A model generated the notes under the pieces. It worked only from the letters and a program-made list of their open reading frames with translations, did no database searches and was not told where the DNA came from. Below, one piece after another: positions 1 to 8,237 of a stretch of 64,000 nucleotides of DNA. How positions within the stretch are numbered: the stretch's first letter is position 1; every line of letters begins with the position of its first letter. This DNA comes from Martinezella lusitana (GTDB taxonomy: Bacteria; Pseudomonadota; Alphaproteobacteria; Rhizobiales; Rhizobiaceae): the NCBI RefSeq assembly GCF_016901135.1, contig NZ_JAFEVL010000045.1:682001-746000 (forward strand), in the 5' to 3' direction. A program made the position numbers and the translations under genes.

Positions 1-1
1 G

Positions 2-301
2 CCGGTCTCGACCGACGTCAAGCAGGGGCAAGGCTCACTGGTCTCCGTCCGCTTGGTCGACAAGCGCACGGGCAAGCCTGTTCCCGATGCCGTCATCTTC
101 ACCACGCGCATGGACATGGCCCCCGAGGGCATGGAGATGATGACGATCCCGGTCGAGGCGACGGCTTCCACTGAACCGGGCGTCTACGCTTTCAAGGCTG
201 ACTTCACCATGGCGGGCGGTTGGCGCTTCAAGCTTGGAGCCAAGGTCCAGGGCGAGCCGGATACAGTTCAGGGTGAACTCATCCTGAAGGCAGCCCCTTG
301 A
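2..301 (+). CDS. FixH/YtkA-like protein, 3' fragment
   Basis: The reading frame is open from the left edge to a TGA at 299-301, so only the C-terminal ~99 residues are visible and the start lies outside the window. The fragment is a small all-beta domain with the pattern of FixH/YtkA-like proteins: a 'vSVRLVDK..GKPVPDAVI' strand pair, a Met-rich 'TRMDMAPEGMEMM' stretch and a closing 'GWRFKLGAKVQGE' strand. Such periplasmic or membrane-anchored domains often sit beside copper efflux genes, and the Met-rich loop fits copper contact. The stop overlaps the TTG start of the cusB-like gene, so it is translationally coupled to the efflux pair. The family call is by pattern only. Confidence 0.7.
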   Translation, partial: PVSTDVKQGQGSLVSVRLVDKRTGKPVPDAVIFTTRMDMAPEGMEMMTIPVEATASTEPGVYAFKADFTMAGGWRFKLGAKVQGEPDTVQGELILKAAP

Positions 302-1746
302 GCAAGCCACTACGTGTGGCAGCCACGCTCTCCCTCGCCGTATTGCTCGGCGGGGGAGGCTATTGGGCTGGCACGAACAACTTTGGCAAGGTTCTCGGCC
401 TTTCCTTCGCCGAGACGGCGCTTGCCACGCCGGCAGCTTCCATGATCGCGCCGACGGGCGCGATCATTTACTACCGCCATCCGGACGGCCTCCCGCAGTT
501 CTCTGCAACGCCGAAGAATGCCGTGGATGGCCGGCCGTTCATCGCCGTGCATGCGAGCGAGGACGTGAATTTCGCCGACGCCGCGGCACCAGGGCCGGCC
601 GAAGCGGAAACGACCGTGGTGTCGTCCGCAGTCGCGCCCGGGAAAGGGAAACTTCTCTATTACCGCAACCCGATGGGCCTGCCGGACACATCGAAGGTGC
701 CAAAGAAGGACGCCATGGGCATGGATTACATCCCGGTCTATGAGGGTGAACAGAGCGATGCCTCGACCGTGAAAGTTTCGCTGGGCAAGCTTCAGCGCAC
801 GGGCGTGAAGACCGCGATCGCCGAGATGGCCAGCATCAGCCGGAAAATCCAGGTGCCGGGCACCGTCACCTTGGACGAGCGCCTCGTCAGCATCATCTCG
901 ATGCGGACGGATTCCTTCGTCGATGATGTCGCCAATGTCACGACGGGCGACCGGATCAGTAAGGGCCAAAGCCTCTTCCGCTTCTATTCGAAGGAGATCG
1001 CCACCGCGGCGTCCGAGTTCGCTGCTGGTGGACGGGGAGATATGCGAGCAAGCGGAGACGCCGGTTCGGCGTTGCGCCTCAAGAACCTCGGCGTTTCGGA
1101 TGAAACGATTGCAGGCATTGCCCGGACCCATCAAGTGCCGACCAGCATCAGCTATCTTGCACCGCGCGACGGCATCGTTCTTGAGCGCCTGGCGTCGCCG
1201 GGCATGATGGCCAAGCCAGGTGACGTGCTGTTCCGCATTGCCGATATCTCCAACGTCTGGGTGCTCGCTGACGTCCCGGAATATAATCTCGGTTCCGTCC
1301 GCAACGGAGCCGAGGTCAATGTCACTGTCAGGAGCCTTCCCGGCAGGACATTCAAGGGCGTGGTCGATCTGATCTATCCGCAGGTCGATATGCAGACACG
1401 GACGACGAAGGTCCGCATCGAGCTTCCCAATCCAGATGGCCTACTGCTGGCTAACATGTACGCCGACGTCGAGATCGAGGCAGGAGCCCCGAACCCTGTC
1501 GTCGCTGTCCCCAACAGCGCCGTCATCGATACGGGCGACCGCCAGGTCGTGTTCATCGACAAGGGCGACGGTCAGTTCGAGCCGAAGGACGTCAAGCTCG
1601 GCGTCCGGGGCGAGGACCAGACGGAGATCACCAAGGGCGTCGCCGCTGGCGACAAGGTGGTGGTTGCCGCCAACTTCCTGCTCGATGCCGAAAGCAACCT
1701 GAACTCGGCGCTCAGCGCCATGACATCAGAGGAGACGAAACCATGA
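298..1746 (+). CDS. cusB: CusB-type RND efflux periplasmic adaptor
   Basis: Membrane-fusion subunit (482 residues) linking an inner-membrane RND pump to an outer-membrane channel. It has an N-terminal signal/anchor helix (about residues 5-25). Two heavy-metal-binding repeats follow: one degenerate ('YYRHPDGLPQ', about residue 58) and one intact ('YYRNPMGLPDTS' with 'DAMGMDYIPVYE', about residue 120). Then come the barrel-sandwich and beta-barrel domains with the typical 'APRDGIVLERLASPGMMAKPGDVLFRIADIS' region and the C-terminal membrane-proximal domain. The TTG start overlaps the previous stop (TTGA), and the 3' end overlaps cusA by 4 nt. The cognate outer-membrane factor is not in view. Copper/silver specificity is supported by the Met triad in the partner pump. 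Confidence 0.9.
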   Translation: MSKPLRVAATLSLAVLLGGGGYWAGTNNFGKVLGLSFAETALATPAASMIAPTGAIIYYRHPDGLPQFSATPKNAVDGRPFIAVHASEDVNFADAAAPGPAEAETTVVSSAVAPGKGKLLYYRNPMGLPDTSKVPKKDAMGMDYIPVYEGEQSDASTVKVSLGKLQRTGVKTAIAEMASISRKIQVPGTVTLDERLVSIISMRTDSFVDDVANVTTGDRISKGQSLFRFYSKEIATAASEFAAGGRGDMRASGDAGSALRLKNLGVSDETIAGIARTHQVPTSISYLAPRDGIVLERLASPGMMAKPGDVLFRIADISNVWVLADVPEYNLGSVRNGAEVNVTVRSLPGRTFKGVVDLIYPQVDMQTRTTKVRIELPNPDGLLLANMYADVEIEAGAPNPVVAVPNSAVIDTGDRQVVFIDKGDGQFEPKDVKLGVRGEDQTEITKGVAAGDKVVVAANFLLDAESNLNSALSAMTSEETKP

Positions 1747-4700
1747 TCTCCCGCGTCATCTCGTGGTCCGCCCACAATCTTGTCCTGATCTTCGTCGGCG
1801 CGGCACTTGCCGTCGCCGGCGGCGTCTACGCGCTGCGGTCCCTGCCGCTCGACGCCATCCCGGATCTCTCCGACATCCAGGTCATCGTCTACACCGAATA
1901 TCCGGGCCAGGCGCCGCAGGTGGTTGAGGACCAGGTCACCTATCCGCTGACGACATCGATGCTGACGGTGCCGAAGTCCAAGGTCGTAAGGGGCTTCTCC
2001 TTCTTCGGCGTCTCCTTCGTCTATGTGATCTTCGATGACGGCACCGATCCCTATTGGGCACGAAGCCGCGTTCTCGAATATCTCAACGCCGCGCAGAGCC
2101 GCCTGCCGCAGGGCGTCACGCCGACGCTCGGTCCCGATGCCACAGGTGTCGGCTGGGTCTACCAATATGCCGTTGTCGCCAAGCAATTGTCGCTCGCCGA
2201 ACTGCGGTCTCTGCAGGACTGGGTGGTGCGCTTTGCCGTCTCCAAGTCCGAAGGCGTCTCGGAAGTCGCAAGCGTCGGCGGCTTTGTGAAGCAATACTCC
2301 ATCGTCGTCGATCCGGCTCGGCTGAAAGCGCAGGGCGTCACGCTCAACGATGTCGCCAACGCCGTGCGCGCCAGCAACACGGATGTCGGCGGCCGCACCG
2401 TCGAGCTGTCCGAGTTCGAGTTCATGGTGCGCGGTCGCGGCTACCTCAAGGGCATTCCCGACATCGAAAACATCGTGCTGAAAAGCCAGAACGGCGTGCC
2501 GCTCAAGCTGAGCGACGTCGCCAGGGTTGAGCTTGTGCCCGACGAACGCCGCGGCATCACCGAATTGAACGGCGAAGGCGAGGTCGCAAGCGGCATCGTG
2601 CTGCAACGGTTCGGTGCCAATGCCCTGACGGTCATCGACAATGCCAAAAAGAGCCTAGAGTCGATCAAGAGCAGCCTTCCTGCCGGCACTGAGATCGTTC
2701 CTGTCTACGACCGCTCGACGCTGATCGAGGCAGCGATCGAAACCCTGAAAGGCACACTGGTCGAGGAATCGATCGTCGTCGCATTGGTGACGATTGCGTT
2801 CCTCCTTCATGTCCGCAGCGCGCTCGTCGCCATCATCATGCTGCCGGTCGGCATCCTGATGGCCTTCATCGCCATGAAGCTGCTCGGCATCGGAGCCAAC
2901 ATCATGAGCCTTGGCGGCATTGCGATTGCCATCGGCGCAATGATCGACGCGGCGATCGTCATGATCGAGAATGCGCACAAGCATCTCGAGCGAGCGCCGC
3001 CCGACAAGCCGAGGGTGGAAATCCTCGTGGAGGCGGCAAGCGAAGTTGGCCCGGCGCTGTTCTTCAGCCTGCTGATCATCACCGTGTCGTTCCTGCCGAT
3101 CTTCACGCTGGAATCGCAGGAAGGCCGTCTGTTTGGGCCGCTCGCCTTCACCAAGACCTTCTCGATGGCGGCGGCTGCGCTGCTGTCGGTGACGCTGGTA
3201 CCCGCCCTGATGATCCTCTTCGTCAGGGGATATATCGTCCCGGAACATAAGAACCCGCTGAATAGATTCCTCATCTGGATCTACCGTCCGGTCATATCAG
3301 GTGTTCTGAGGGTGAAGACGCTGACCATCCTTGCAGCGCTTGTTATCCTCGGGGTCACGGTTTGGCCCGTCCAGCACATCGGCAGCGAATTCATGCCCAA
3401 TCTCGACGAGGGGACGCTGATGTACATGCCGACCACCTTGCCCGGCATCTCCATCACCAAGGCCGCCGAACTGATGCAGACGCAGGACCGCATCATCAAA
3501 TCCTTCCCCGAAGTGCAGAGCGTCTTCGGCAAGGCGGGCCGTGCGCTCACCGCAACCGACCCGGCTCCAACAGAAATGTTCGAAACGATCATCACGCTGA
3601 AGCCGAAATCGGAATGGCGGCCGGGGGTGACGACCGACAGCCTGAAACAGGAGATGGATGCGGCCCTGCAGTTCCCCGGCGTCTCCAATGCCTGGACGAT
3701 GCCGATCCGCGCCCGCATCGACATGCTCTCGACTGGCATCAGGACGCCTGTCGGCGTCAAGGTCTACGGCACTGATCTCGGCGAAATGGAGAGGATCGCC
3801 CGGCAGATCGAGACGGTGCTGAAGACGGTGCCTGGTACGTCGAGCGCCTATGCGGAGCGGGTAATCGGCGGCTACTATCTCGACATCGTTCCGGACCGGA
3901 CGGCGCTCGGCCGGTATGGTCTGACCATCAATGACGTCCAGGACGTCGTCGGCATGGCGCTCGGCTCCGAGGTCGTCACCTCGACGGTCGAAGGCCGGGA
4001 ACGCTATGGAGTGGCGATCCGATATCCGAGGGCATTCAGGAGCGATCCGCAATCCATCGCTAGGGACGTGCAGATTTCCCTGCCAGGCGGCGGTACCATT
4101 CCTCTCGGCGAAGTGGCGGAGGTCAAGCTGACCCGCGGCGCGACGACGATCCGCACGGAGAACGGCCAGCTCGCCGTCTATATCTATGTCGACATCGCCA
4201 ACCGCGATCTCGGCGGCTATGTTGCGGAAGCCCAGCAGGCGGTTGCCAAAAGCGTGAGGATGCCACCCGGCTACTCCGTTGCCTGGAGCGGCCAGTTCGA
4301 ATATCTCGAGCGGGCCGAGGCGCGGCTCGCCGTTGTCGTTCCCCTGACGCTAGCGCTGATCTTCCTGCTTCTCTACCTCAACTTCAAGGCGCTAACAGAG
4401 ACGATGATCGTCATGCTGTCCTTGCCGTTCGCGCTGGTCGGCGGCATCTGGCTGATGTGGTGGATGGGCTTCAACGCCTCGGTTGCCGTCGCCGTCGGAT
4501 TCATCGCGCTCGCAGGCGTCGCGGCGGAGACGGGGGTGATCATGCTGATCTACATCGATCATGCCATGAAGGAACAGCGCGAGAGATGCGAGGCGGAGGG
4601 TCGCCCGTTCACCAGGCTTGACCTCAACAGGGCCATCATGGTCGGCGCGGTCGAGCGTGTCCGGCCTAAGATGATGACGGTCGTCGCCATCATGGCGGGT

Positions 4701-4916
4701 CTCGTGCCGATCCTCTGGAGAACCGGTACGGGTTCCGAGATCATGCAGCGCATCGCCGTACCGATGATCGGCGGCATGGTGTCGTCGACGCTGCTCACCC
4801 TGATCGTCATTCCGGCGGTCTACGGGCTGGTCAAGGGATGGCGACTGCCTGTGACGGCCGCCATCGATAAGTCCATCGCCGAACACAACGAACGCAGTTT
4901 CGAGGCCGCCGAATAA
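1743..4916 (+). CDS. cusA: CusA-type Cu(I)/Ag(I) RND efflux pump
   Basis: Inner-membrane proton-driven heavy-metal exporter of 1057 residues, full length for the HME-RND family. Twelve membrane helices are visible in the usual 1 + 5 / 1 + 5 arrangement around two large periplasmic loops. Three methionines sit in the contexts 'MPTTLPGIS' (M562), 'APTEMFETI' (M612) and 'RIDMLSTGI' (M661). Their spacing of 50 and 49 residues equals that of the copper-binding triad of E. coli CusA (M573, M623, M672), which argues for monovalent copper/silver rather than Co/Zn/Cd export. The start overlaps cusB in an ATGA. A strong hairpin follows the stop. Confidence 0.93.
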   Translation: MISRVISWSAHNLVLIFVGAALAVAGGVYALRSLPLDAIPDLSDIQVIVYTEYPGQAPQVVEDQVTYPLTTSMLTVPKSKVVRGFSFFGVSFVYVIFDDGTDPYWARSRVLEYLNAAQSRLPQGVTPTLGPDATGVGWVYQYAVVAKQLSLAELRSLQDWVVRFAVSKSEGVSEVASVGGFVKQYSIVVDPARLKAQGVTLNDVANAVRASNTDVGGRTVELSEFEFMVRGRGYLKGIPDIENIVLKSQNGVPLKLSDVARVELVPDERRGITELNGEGEVASGIVLQRFGANALTVIDNAKKSLESIKSSLPAGTEIVPVYDRSTLIEAAIETLKGTLVEESIVVALVTIAFLLHVRSALVAIIMLPVGILMAFIAMKLLGIGANIMSLGGIAIAIGAMIDAAIVMIENAHKHLERAPPDKPRVEILVEAASEVGPALFFSLLIITVSFLPIFTLESQEGRLFGPLAFTKTFSMAAAALLSVTLVPALMILFVRGYIVPEHKNPLNRFLIWIYRPVISGVLRVKTLTILAALVILGVTVWPVQHIGSEFMPNLDEGTLMYMPTTLPGISITKAAELMQTQDRIIKSFPEVQSVFGKAGRALTATDPAPTEMFETIITLKPKSEWRPGVTTDSLKQEMDAALQFPGVSNAWTMPIRARIDMLSTGIRTPVGVKVYGTDLGEMERIARQIETVLKTVPGTSSAYAERVIGGYYLDIVPDRTALGRYGLTINDVQDVVGMALGSEVVTSTVEGRERYGVAIRYPRAFRSDPQSIARDVQISLPGGGTIPLGEVAEVKLTRGATTIRTENGQLAVYIYVDIANRDLGGYVAEAQQAVAKSVRMPPGYSVAWSGQFEYLERAEARLAVVVPLTLALIFLLLYLNFKALTETMIVMLSLPFALVGGIWLMWWMGFNASVAVAVGFIALAGVAAETGVIMLIYIDHAMKEQRERCEAEGRPFTRLDLNRAIMVGAVERVRPKMMTVVAIMAGLVPILWRTGTGSEIMQRIAVPMIGGMVSSTLLTLIVIPAVYGLVKGWRLPVTAAIDKSIAEHNERSFEAAE

Positions 4917-4921
4917 CAACC

Positions 4922-4950
4922 CGGTCGGAGTCGCTTATCGACTCCGACCG
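4922..4950. terminator. Convergent hairpin between cusA and DUF6428 gene
   Basis: Perfect 12-bp inverted repeat (arms 4922-4933 and 4939-4950) with a 5-nt loop, six bases after the cusA stop and 28 bases beyond the stop of the converging DUF6428 gene. No clear U tract follows on either strand, so it may be a bidirectional but imperfect terminator or an mRNA 3'-end stabiliser. Confidence 0.6.
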
Positions 4951-4978
4951 ATCCCCATGGGTTCGCTATCGATAGCTA

Positions 4979-5497
4979 TTAGCTGCAGCAGGCGTTCTTT
5001 CCGGCAGAGGGGCTGCAGCAGGATGCCGCGTTTTGCTCGGCCAGCCAGCGATCGCGCGGTTTGCAGCTCGCCGGCCGCGGTGAGAGCTCGACATGCACGG
5101 CGCCGGCGCGCAGTACCGGCATGCCTGCGCGATAGAGCTGCATCGGCCGTACGCCGTCGCTGACTTCGAAGGTCAGCTTGGCGGAATCGTCGAGCTTCAC
5201 GTGCTCGGTCACCTTGCGGATGATGGCGTAGAATTTGCCGGCCGGCATATGGGTGCGATCGCCCTCCTCGATGTCCCAGAGCTGAATGAAAATCTCCATC
5301 CATGCCTCGGGATTGGCGCCGCAATCGAGAGCGGAGAACTGGCCAGCCTTGACCTCGGTGACGTGGTAGCCGGGCTTTACCCGGCGACCGTCGTAATAGA
5401 ATACCAGCGAAGAATCCTTGGCGCCGGCCAGCGTGTTCAGCAGCAACCCGAGGTTAATGTCGTCTTCCTGAATTTTGCTATTGTCGATGGCGTTCAT
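4979..5497 (-). CDS. DUF6428-family protein with Cys-rich tail
   Basis: Protein of 172 residues. The ATG at 5495-5497 is preceded by GAGGA at a good distance; the longer open frame upstream runs through arsR and is discarded. The body (about residues 10-150) is a mixed alpha/beta domain matching DUF6428 proteins, which are commonly found beside arsR in rhizobia. The last residues carry 'AASCCSPSAGKNACCS', two vicinal cysteine pairs suited to As(III)/Sb(III) or copper. It is divergent from arsR across only 42 bp and is therefore probably controlled by the same ArsR operator. The biochemical role is unknown; a metalloid-binding or chaperone role is inference from the tail and the context. Confidence 0.75.
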   Translation of the reverse strand: MNAIDNSKIQEDDINLGLLLNTLAGAKDSSLVFYYDGRRVKPGYHVTEVKAGQFSALDCGANPEAWMEIFIQLWDIEEGDRTHMPAGKFYAIIRKVTEHVKLDDSAKLTFEVSDGVRPMQLYRAGMPVLRAGAVHVELSPRPASCKPRDRWLAEQNAASCCSPSAGKNACCS

Positions 5498-5512
5498 CCA
5501 CGTTATTCCTCG

Positions 5513-5538
5513 TTTCAATGCTTCAAGGATTGTTGAAA
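5513..5538. promoter_or_regulatory. Candidate ArsR operator in divergent 42-bp region
   Basis: TTTCAA at 5513-5518 and TTGAAA at 5533-5538 form an inverted repeat with a 14-nt spacer, with a further CTTCAA copy inside. It fills most of the tiny space between the DUF6428 gene and arsR, and the right arm abuts the arsR ATG. A repressor bound here would block both directions. Assignment to ArsR is inference from position. Confidence 0.5.
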
Positions 5539-5539
5539 T

Positions 5540-5896
5540 ATGGACCAACGTCAAGCCCTCACCGCATTCGGCGCGCTTTCCCAGGAAACCCGGCTGCACA
5601 TCATCCGAATGCTTGTGGTCGCCGGCCCCGACGGCATGGCGGCGGGTGCGATTGCGGAAAGGGCAGAGGTGTCGCCGTCGAATGTCTCCTTCCACCTGAA
5701 GGAACTGGAGCGGTCAGGGCTGATCGCGCAGCAGCGTGAGTCCCGATCGATCATCTACACGGCGAACTATGAGGCACTCGGGGGCCTGGTTAGATTCCTG
5801 ATGGAAGACTGCTGCTCCGGGCACCCGGAAATTTGTGCGCCGGCCGCGGAGGTCGCGGCTTGCTGTACCCCTAAAATGGAGGAGAAACTGCAATGA
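5540..5896 (+). CDS. arsR: ArsR-family arsenic-responsive repressor
   Basis: Small winged-helix repressor of 118 residues. The HTH spans about residues 33-60 ('IAERAEVSPSNVSFHLKELERSG'), with the wing 'QQRESRSIIYT' after it. The classical ELCVCDL As(III) site in the recognition helix is absent. Instead C91, C92 and C99 ('DCCSGHPEIC') plus C108-C109 sit at the C terminus, resembling the C-terminal As(III) site known from Acidithiobacillus-type ArsR proteins. It heads a six-gene operon, and its stop overlaps arsC by 4 nt. It should release DNA on binding As(III)/Sb(III). Confidence 0.92.
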   Translation: MDQRQALTAFGALSQETRLHIIRMLVVAGPDGMAAGAIAERAEVSPSNVSFHLKELERSGLIAQQRESRSIIYTANYEALGGLVRFLMEDCCSGHPEICAPAAEVAACCTPKMEEKLQ

Positions 5897-6423
5897 CCAC
5901 TGACCGCGTTTACAATGTGCTCTTTCTCTGCACGGGCAATTCCTCCCGCTCGATCCTGGCGGAGTCTATTCTCAACACCGAGGGCAAAGGTCGATTCAAG
6001 GCCTATTCAGCCGGCAGCCAGCCGAAGGGTGAGGTCAATCCCCATGCGCTGAAGGAACTTGCGGCGCAGGGCTATCCGTCGACCGGTTTCCGCTCGAAGA
6101 GCTGGGACGAGTTCGCCGAGCCGGGTGCTCCGGAAATGGACTTCATCTTCACCGTCTGCGACAGCGCGGCCGGCGAGGCTTGCCCGGTCTGGATCGGCCA
6201 TCCGATGACAGCCCATTGGGGCATCGAGGATCCCGCCGCCATGGAGGGCAACGAAATCGAGAAGGGCCGTGCCTTTGCCCAGGCCGCAAGATACCTGAAA
6301 AACCGTATATCGCTGTTCGTGAACCTGCCGCTCGCAACGATCGACAAGCTCGCGTTGGAAACGCACCTGCGTCAGATCGGCGCCACGGAAGGCGCCAGCA
6401 TCAAGCAGCCCAAGGCAAGCTGA
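5893..6423 (+). CDS. arsC: Arsenate reductase, low-MW phosphatase fold
   Basis: Cytoplasmic reductase of As(V) to As(III), 176 residues, of the thioredoxin-coupled (S. aureus pI258) type. The P-loop CX5R is 'CTGNSSR' (C13-R19). The resolving cysteines appear to be C89 ('TVCDSA') and C97 ('EACPVW'), and the general acid Asp is in 'GIEDPA' (about residue 113). The start overlaps arsR by 4 nt and the stop overlaps the aqpS start by one base. A second, unrelated arsenate reductase lies two genes on, so the operon carries two electron-donor routes for the same step. Confidence 0.93.
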   Translation: MTTDRVYNVLFLCTGNSSRSILAESILNTEGKGRFKAYSAGSQPKGEVNPHALKELAAQGYPSTGFRSKSWDEFAEPGAPEMDFIFTVCDSAAGEACPVWIGHPMTAHWGIEDPAAMEGNEIEKGRAFAQAARYLKNRISLFVNLPLATIDKLALETHLRQIGATEGASIKQPKAS

Positions 6424-7118
6424 TGGTTGGGTTTGATTTGCCGCGTCGGCTGGTTGCCGAGGCCCTTGGCACCGCCATGCTGGTCGCGACCGTGGTCGGA
6501 TCGGGCATCATGGCAACGTCGCTGACGCAGGACCTCGGGCTCGCGCTGCTCGGCAACACCTTGGCGACGGGCGCCATCCTCGTCGTGCTGATCACCGTGC
6601 TCGGACCGATCTCCGGCGCCCACTTCAATCCGGCGGTGTCGCTGATCTTTGCGATGTCTCGTTCGCTGCCGAAGCGCGATTTTGGCGGGTATGTCCTGGC
6701 ACAGATTGCCGGCGGTGTGGCCGGCACGCTGGCCGCGCATCTGATGTTCGACCTGCCGCTGATCGAGCTGTCGAGCAAGGTTCGCACCGGCGGTGCGCAG
6801 TGGTTCTCGGAAGGTGTCGCAACCTTCGGGCTGGTGGCAACCATCCTCGCCGGCATCAAGTTCGAACAGAAGGCGGTGCCGTGGTTGGTCGGACTTTACA
6901 TCACCGCCGCCTACTGGTTCACCGCCTCGACCTCTTTCGCCAATCCGGCGGTGGCCTTGGCCCGGTCGCTGACCAATACCTTCTCCGGCGTTCGCCCGGT
7001 CGATCTTCCGGGCTTCTGGGTGGCGGAGATCGCCGGCGCGGTCGCAGCCCTCATCCTGTTCACTTGGCTGCTGCAGCCAAGCGCTTCATCAACCGTATCG
7101 TCAGAGGCAAAGCTATGA
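6423..7118 (+). CDS. aqpS: Aquaglyceroporin AqpS, arsenite channel
   Basis: Membrane channel of the MIP family, 231 residues, six helices plus two re-entrant half helices. NPA boxes are at N69-P70-A71 ('HFNPAVSL') and N174-P175-A176 ('FANPAVALA'). The Arg that normally follows the second NPA in the selectivity filter is Val, as in wide-pore arsenite-conducting members. In the Sinorhizobium meliloti operon, AqpS lets As(III) produced by ArsC leave the cell downhill in place of an ArsB/Acr3 pump; the same logic is likely here. The ATG shares its A with the arsC stop; the 3' end overlaps the second arsC (ATGA). Confidence 0.93.
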   Translation: MVGFDLPRRLVAEALGTAMLVATVVGSGIMATSLTQDLGLALLGNTLATGAILVVLITVLGPISGAHFNPAVSLIFAMSRSLPKRDFGGYVLAQIAGGVAGTLAAHLMFDLPLIELSSKVRTGGAQWFSEGVATFGLVATILAGIKFEQKAVPWLVGLYITAAYWFTASTSFANPAVALARSLTNTFSGVRPVDLPGFWVAEIAGAVAALILFTWLLQPSASSTVSSEAKL

Positions 7119-7537
7119 ACGCCACCATCTATCACAACCCGGAATGCGGCACATCGCGCAACACGCTGGCGATGATCCGCAATGCCGGTATCGACCCGAC
7201 CATCATCGAATATCTCAAGACGCCGCCATCGCGTGACGAGCTAGTCAAGATGATCGCCGATGCCGGCCTGAGCGTGCGCGAAGCCATCCGCCAGAAGGAT
7301 ACGCCCTACGCCGAGCTCGGTCTCGACAATTCTGCCTTGACCGACGATCAGCTGGTCGATGCGATGTTGAAGGATCCGATCCTGATCAACCGGCCGTTCG
7401 TCATCACACCGCTCGGCACGCGGCTGTCCCGGCCGTCGGAGGTCGTGCTTGAGATCCTATCGGAAACGCACAAGGGCGCCTTCACCAAGGAAGACGGTGA
7501 GAAGGTGCTCGATAACGAGGGTAAGCGCGTTGTCTGA
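7115..7537 (+). CDS. arsC: Arsenate reductase, glutaredoxin-coupled
   Basis: 140-residue ArsC of the thioredoxin-fold R773 type, using glutathione and glutaredoxin. The catalytic Cys is C11 in 'NPECGTSRNT', followed by the 'RQKDTPYAELGL' and 'ILINRPFV' segments that carry the conserved arginines. It is the second arsenate reductase in this operon and is evolutionarily unrelated to the one at 5893. Both ends overlap neighbours (ATGA at 7115; the arsH TTG start at 7530 lies inside it), so translation is coupled. Confidence 0.94.
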   Translation: MNATIYHNPECGTSRNTLAMIRNAGIDPTIIEYLKTPPSRDELVKMIADAGLSVREAIRQKDTPYAELGLDNSALTDDQLVDAMLKDPILINRPFVITPLGTRLSRPSEVVLEILSETHKGAFTKEDGEKVLDNEGKRVV

Positions 7538-8237
7538 TCTGCCTGCTGCGTCAAAGCAACATCTCGAGCTTCCCGATATGGCTGCGTTGCGGCCGCCGTT
7601 CTCCACGCACAAACCTCGGATCCTGATCCTATACGGCTCGCTGAGGACGGTCTCCTACAGCCGGTTCCTGGCGCACGAAGCCGCGCGGTTGCTCGAGCAC
7701 TTCGGCTGCGAGGTCCGGATCTTTAACCCGGAGGGTCTCCCTCTTCCCGATGCGGAACCGGTCAGCCATCCAAAGGTGCAGGAGCTGCGCGACCTGTCAA
7801 CCTGGTCGGAAGGCCAGGTGTGGGTGAGCCCCGAACGCCACGGCTCAATGACCGGGATCATGAAGGCGCAGATCGACTGGATTCCGCTGTCGGTCGGATC
7901 GGTCCGGCCGACACAGGGCAAGACGCTTGCCGTCATGCAGGTCTCCGGCGGCTCGCAGTCCTTCAACGCGATCGGCCAATTGCGCATCCTCGGCCGCTGG
8001 ATGCGGATGATCACTATTCCGAACCAGTCGTCTGTAGCGAAGGCCTTCCAGGAGTTTGATGCCGACGGTCGCATGAAACCCTCGTCCTTTTACGACCGCG
8101 TCGTCGACGTCTGCGAGGAGCTGGTCAAGTTCACCTGGCTGACCCGTGACGCATCGGCCTATCTCACCGATCGCTACAGCGAACGGAAGGAAGAAGCAGA
8201 AAAGCTCGAACAGCGTGTGAGCCTGAAATCCATATGA
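7530..8237 (+). CDS. arsH: ArsH NADPH-dependent FMN oxidoreductase
   Basis: Flavodoxin-like protein of 235 residues that in rhizobia oxidises trivalent organoarsenicals such as MAs(III). Visible are the flavin phosphate loop 'LYGSLRTVSYSR', 'VSPERHGSMTGIMKAQIDW' and 'MQVSGGSQSFNAIGQLR', all diagnostic of ArsH. The TTG at 7530 is chosen because 'LSDLPAASKQHLELPD' continues the family homology upstream of the first ATG (7578) and a GAGGG stands before it. It overlaps the preceding arsC, and the stop overlaps the MFS gene by 4 nt. Confidence 0.92.
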   Translation: MSDLPAASKQHLELPDMAALRPPFSTHKPRILILYGSLRTVSYSRFLAHEAARLLEHFGCEVRIFNPEGLPLPDAEPVSHPKVQELRDLSTWSEGQVWVSPERHGSMTGIMKAQIDWIPLSVGSVRPTQGKTLAVMQVSGGSQSFNAIGQLRILGRWMRMITIPNQSSVAKAFQEFDADGRMKPSSFYDRVVDVCEELVKFTWLTRDASAYLTDRYSERKEEAEKLEQRVSLKSI

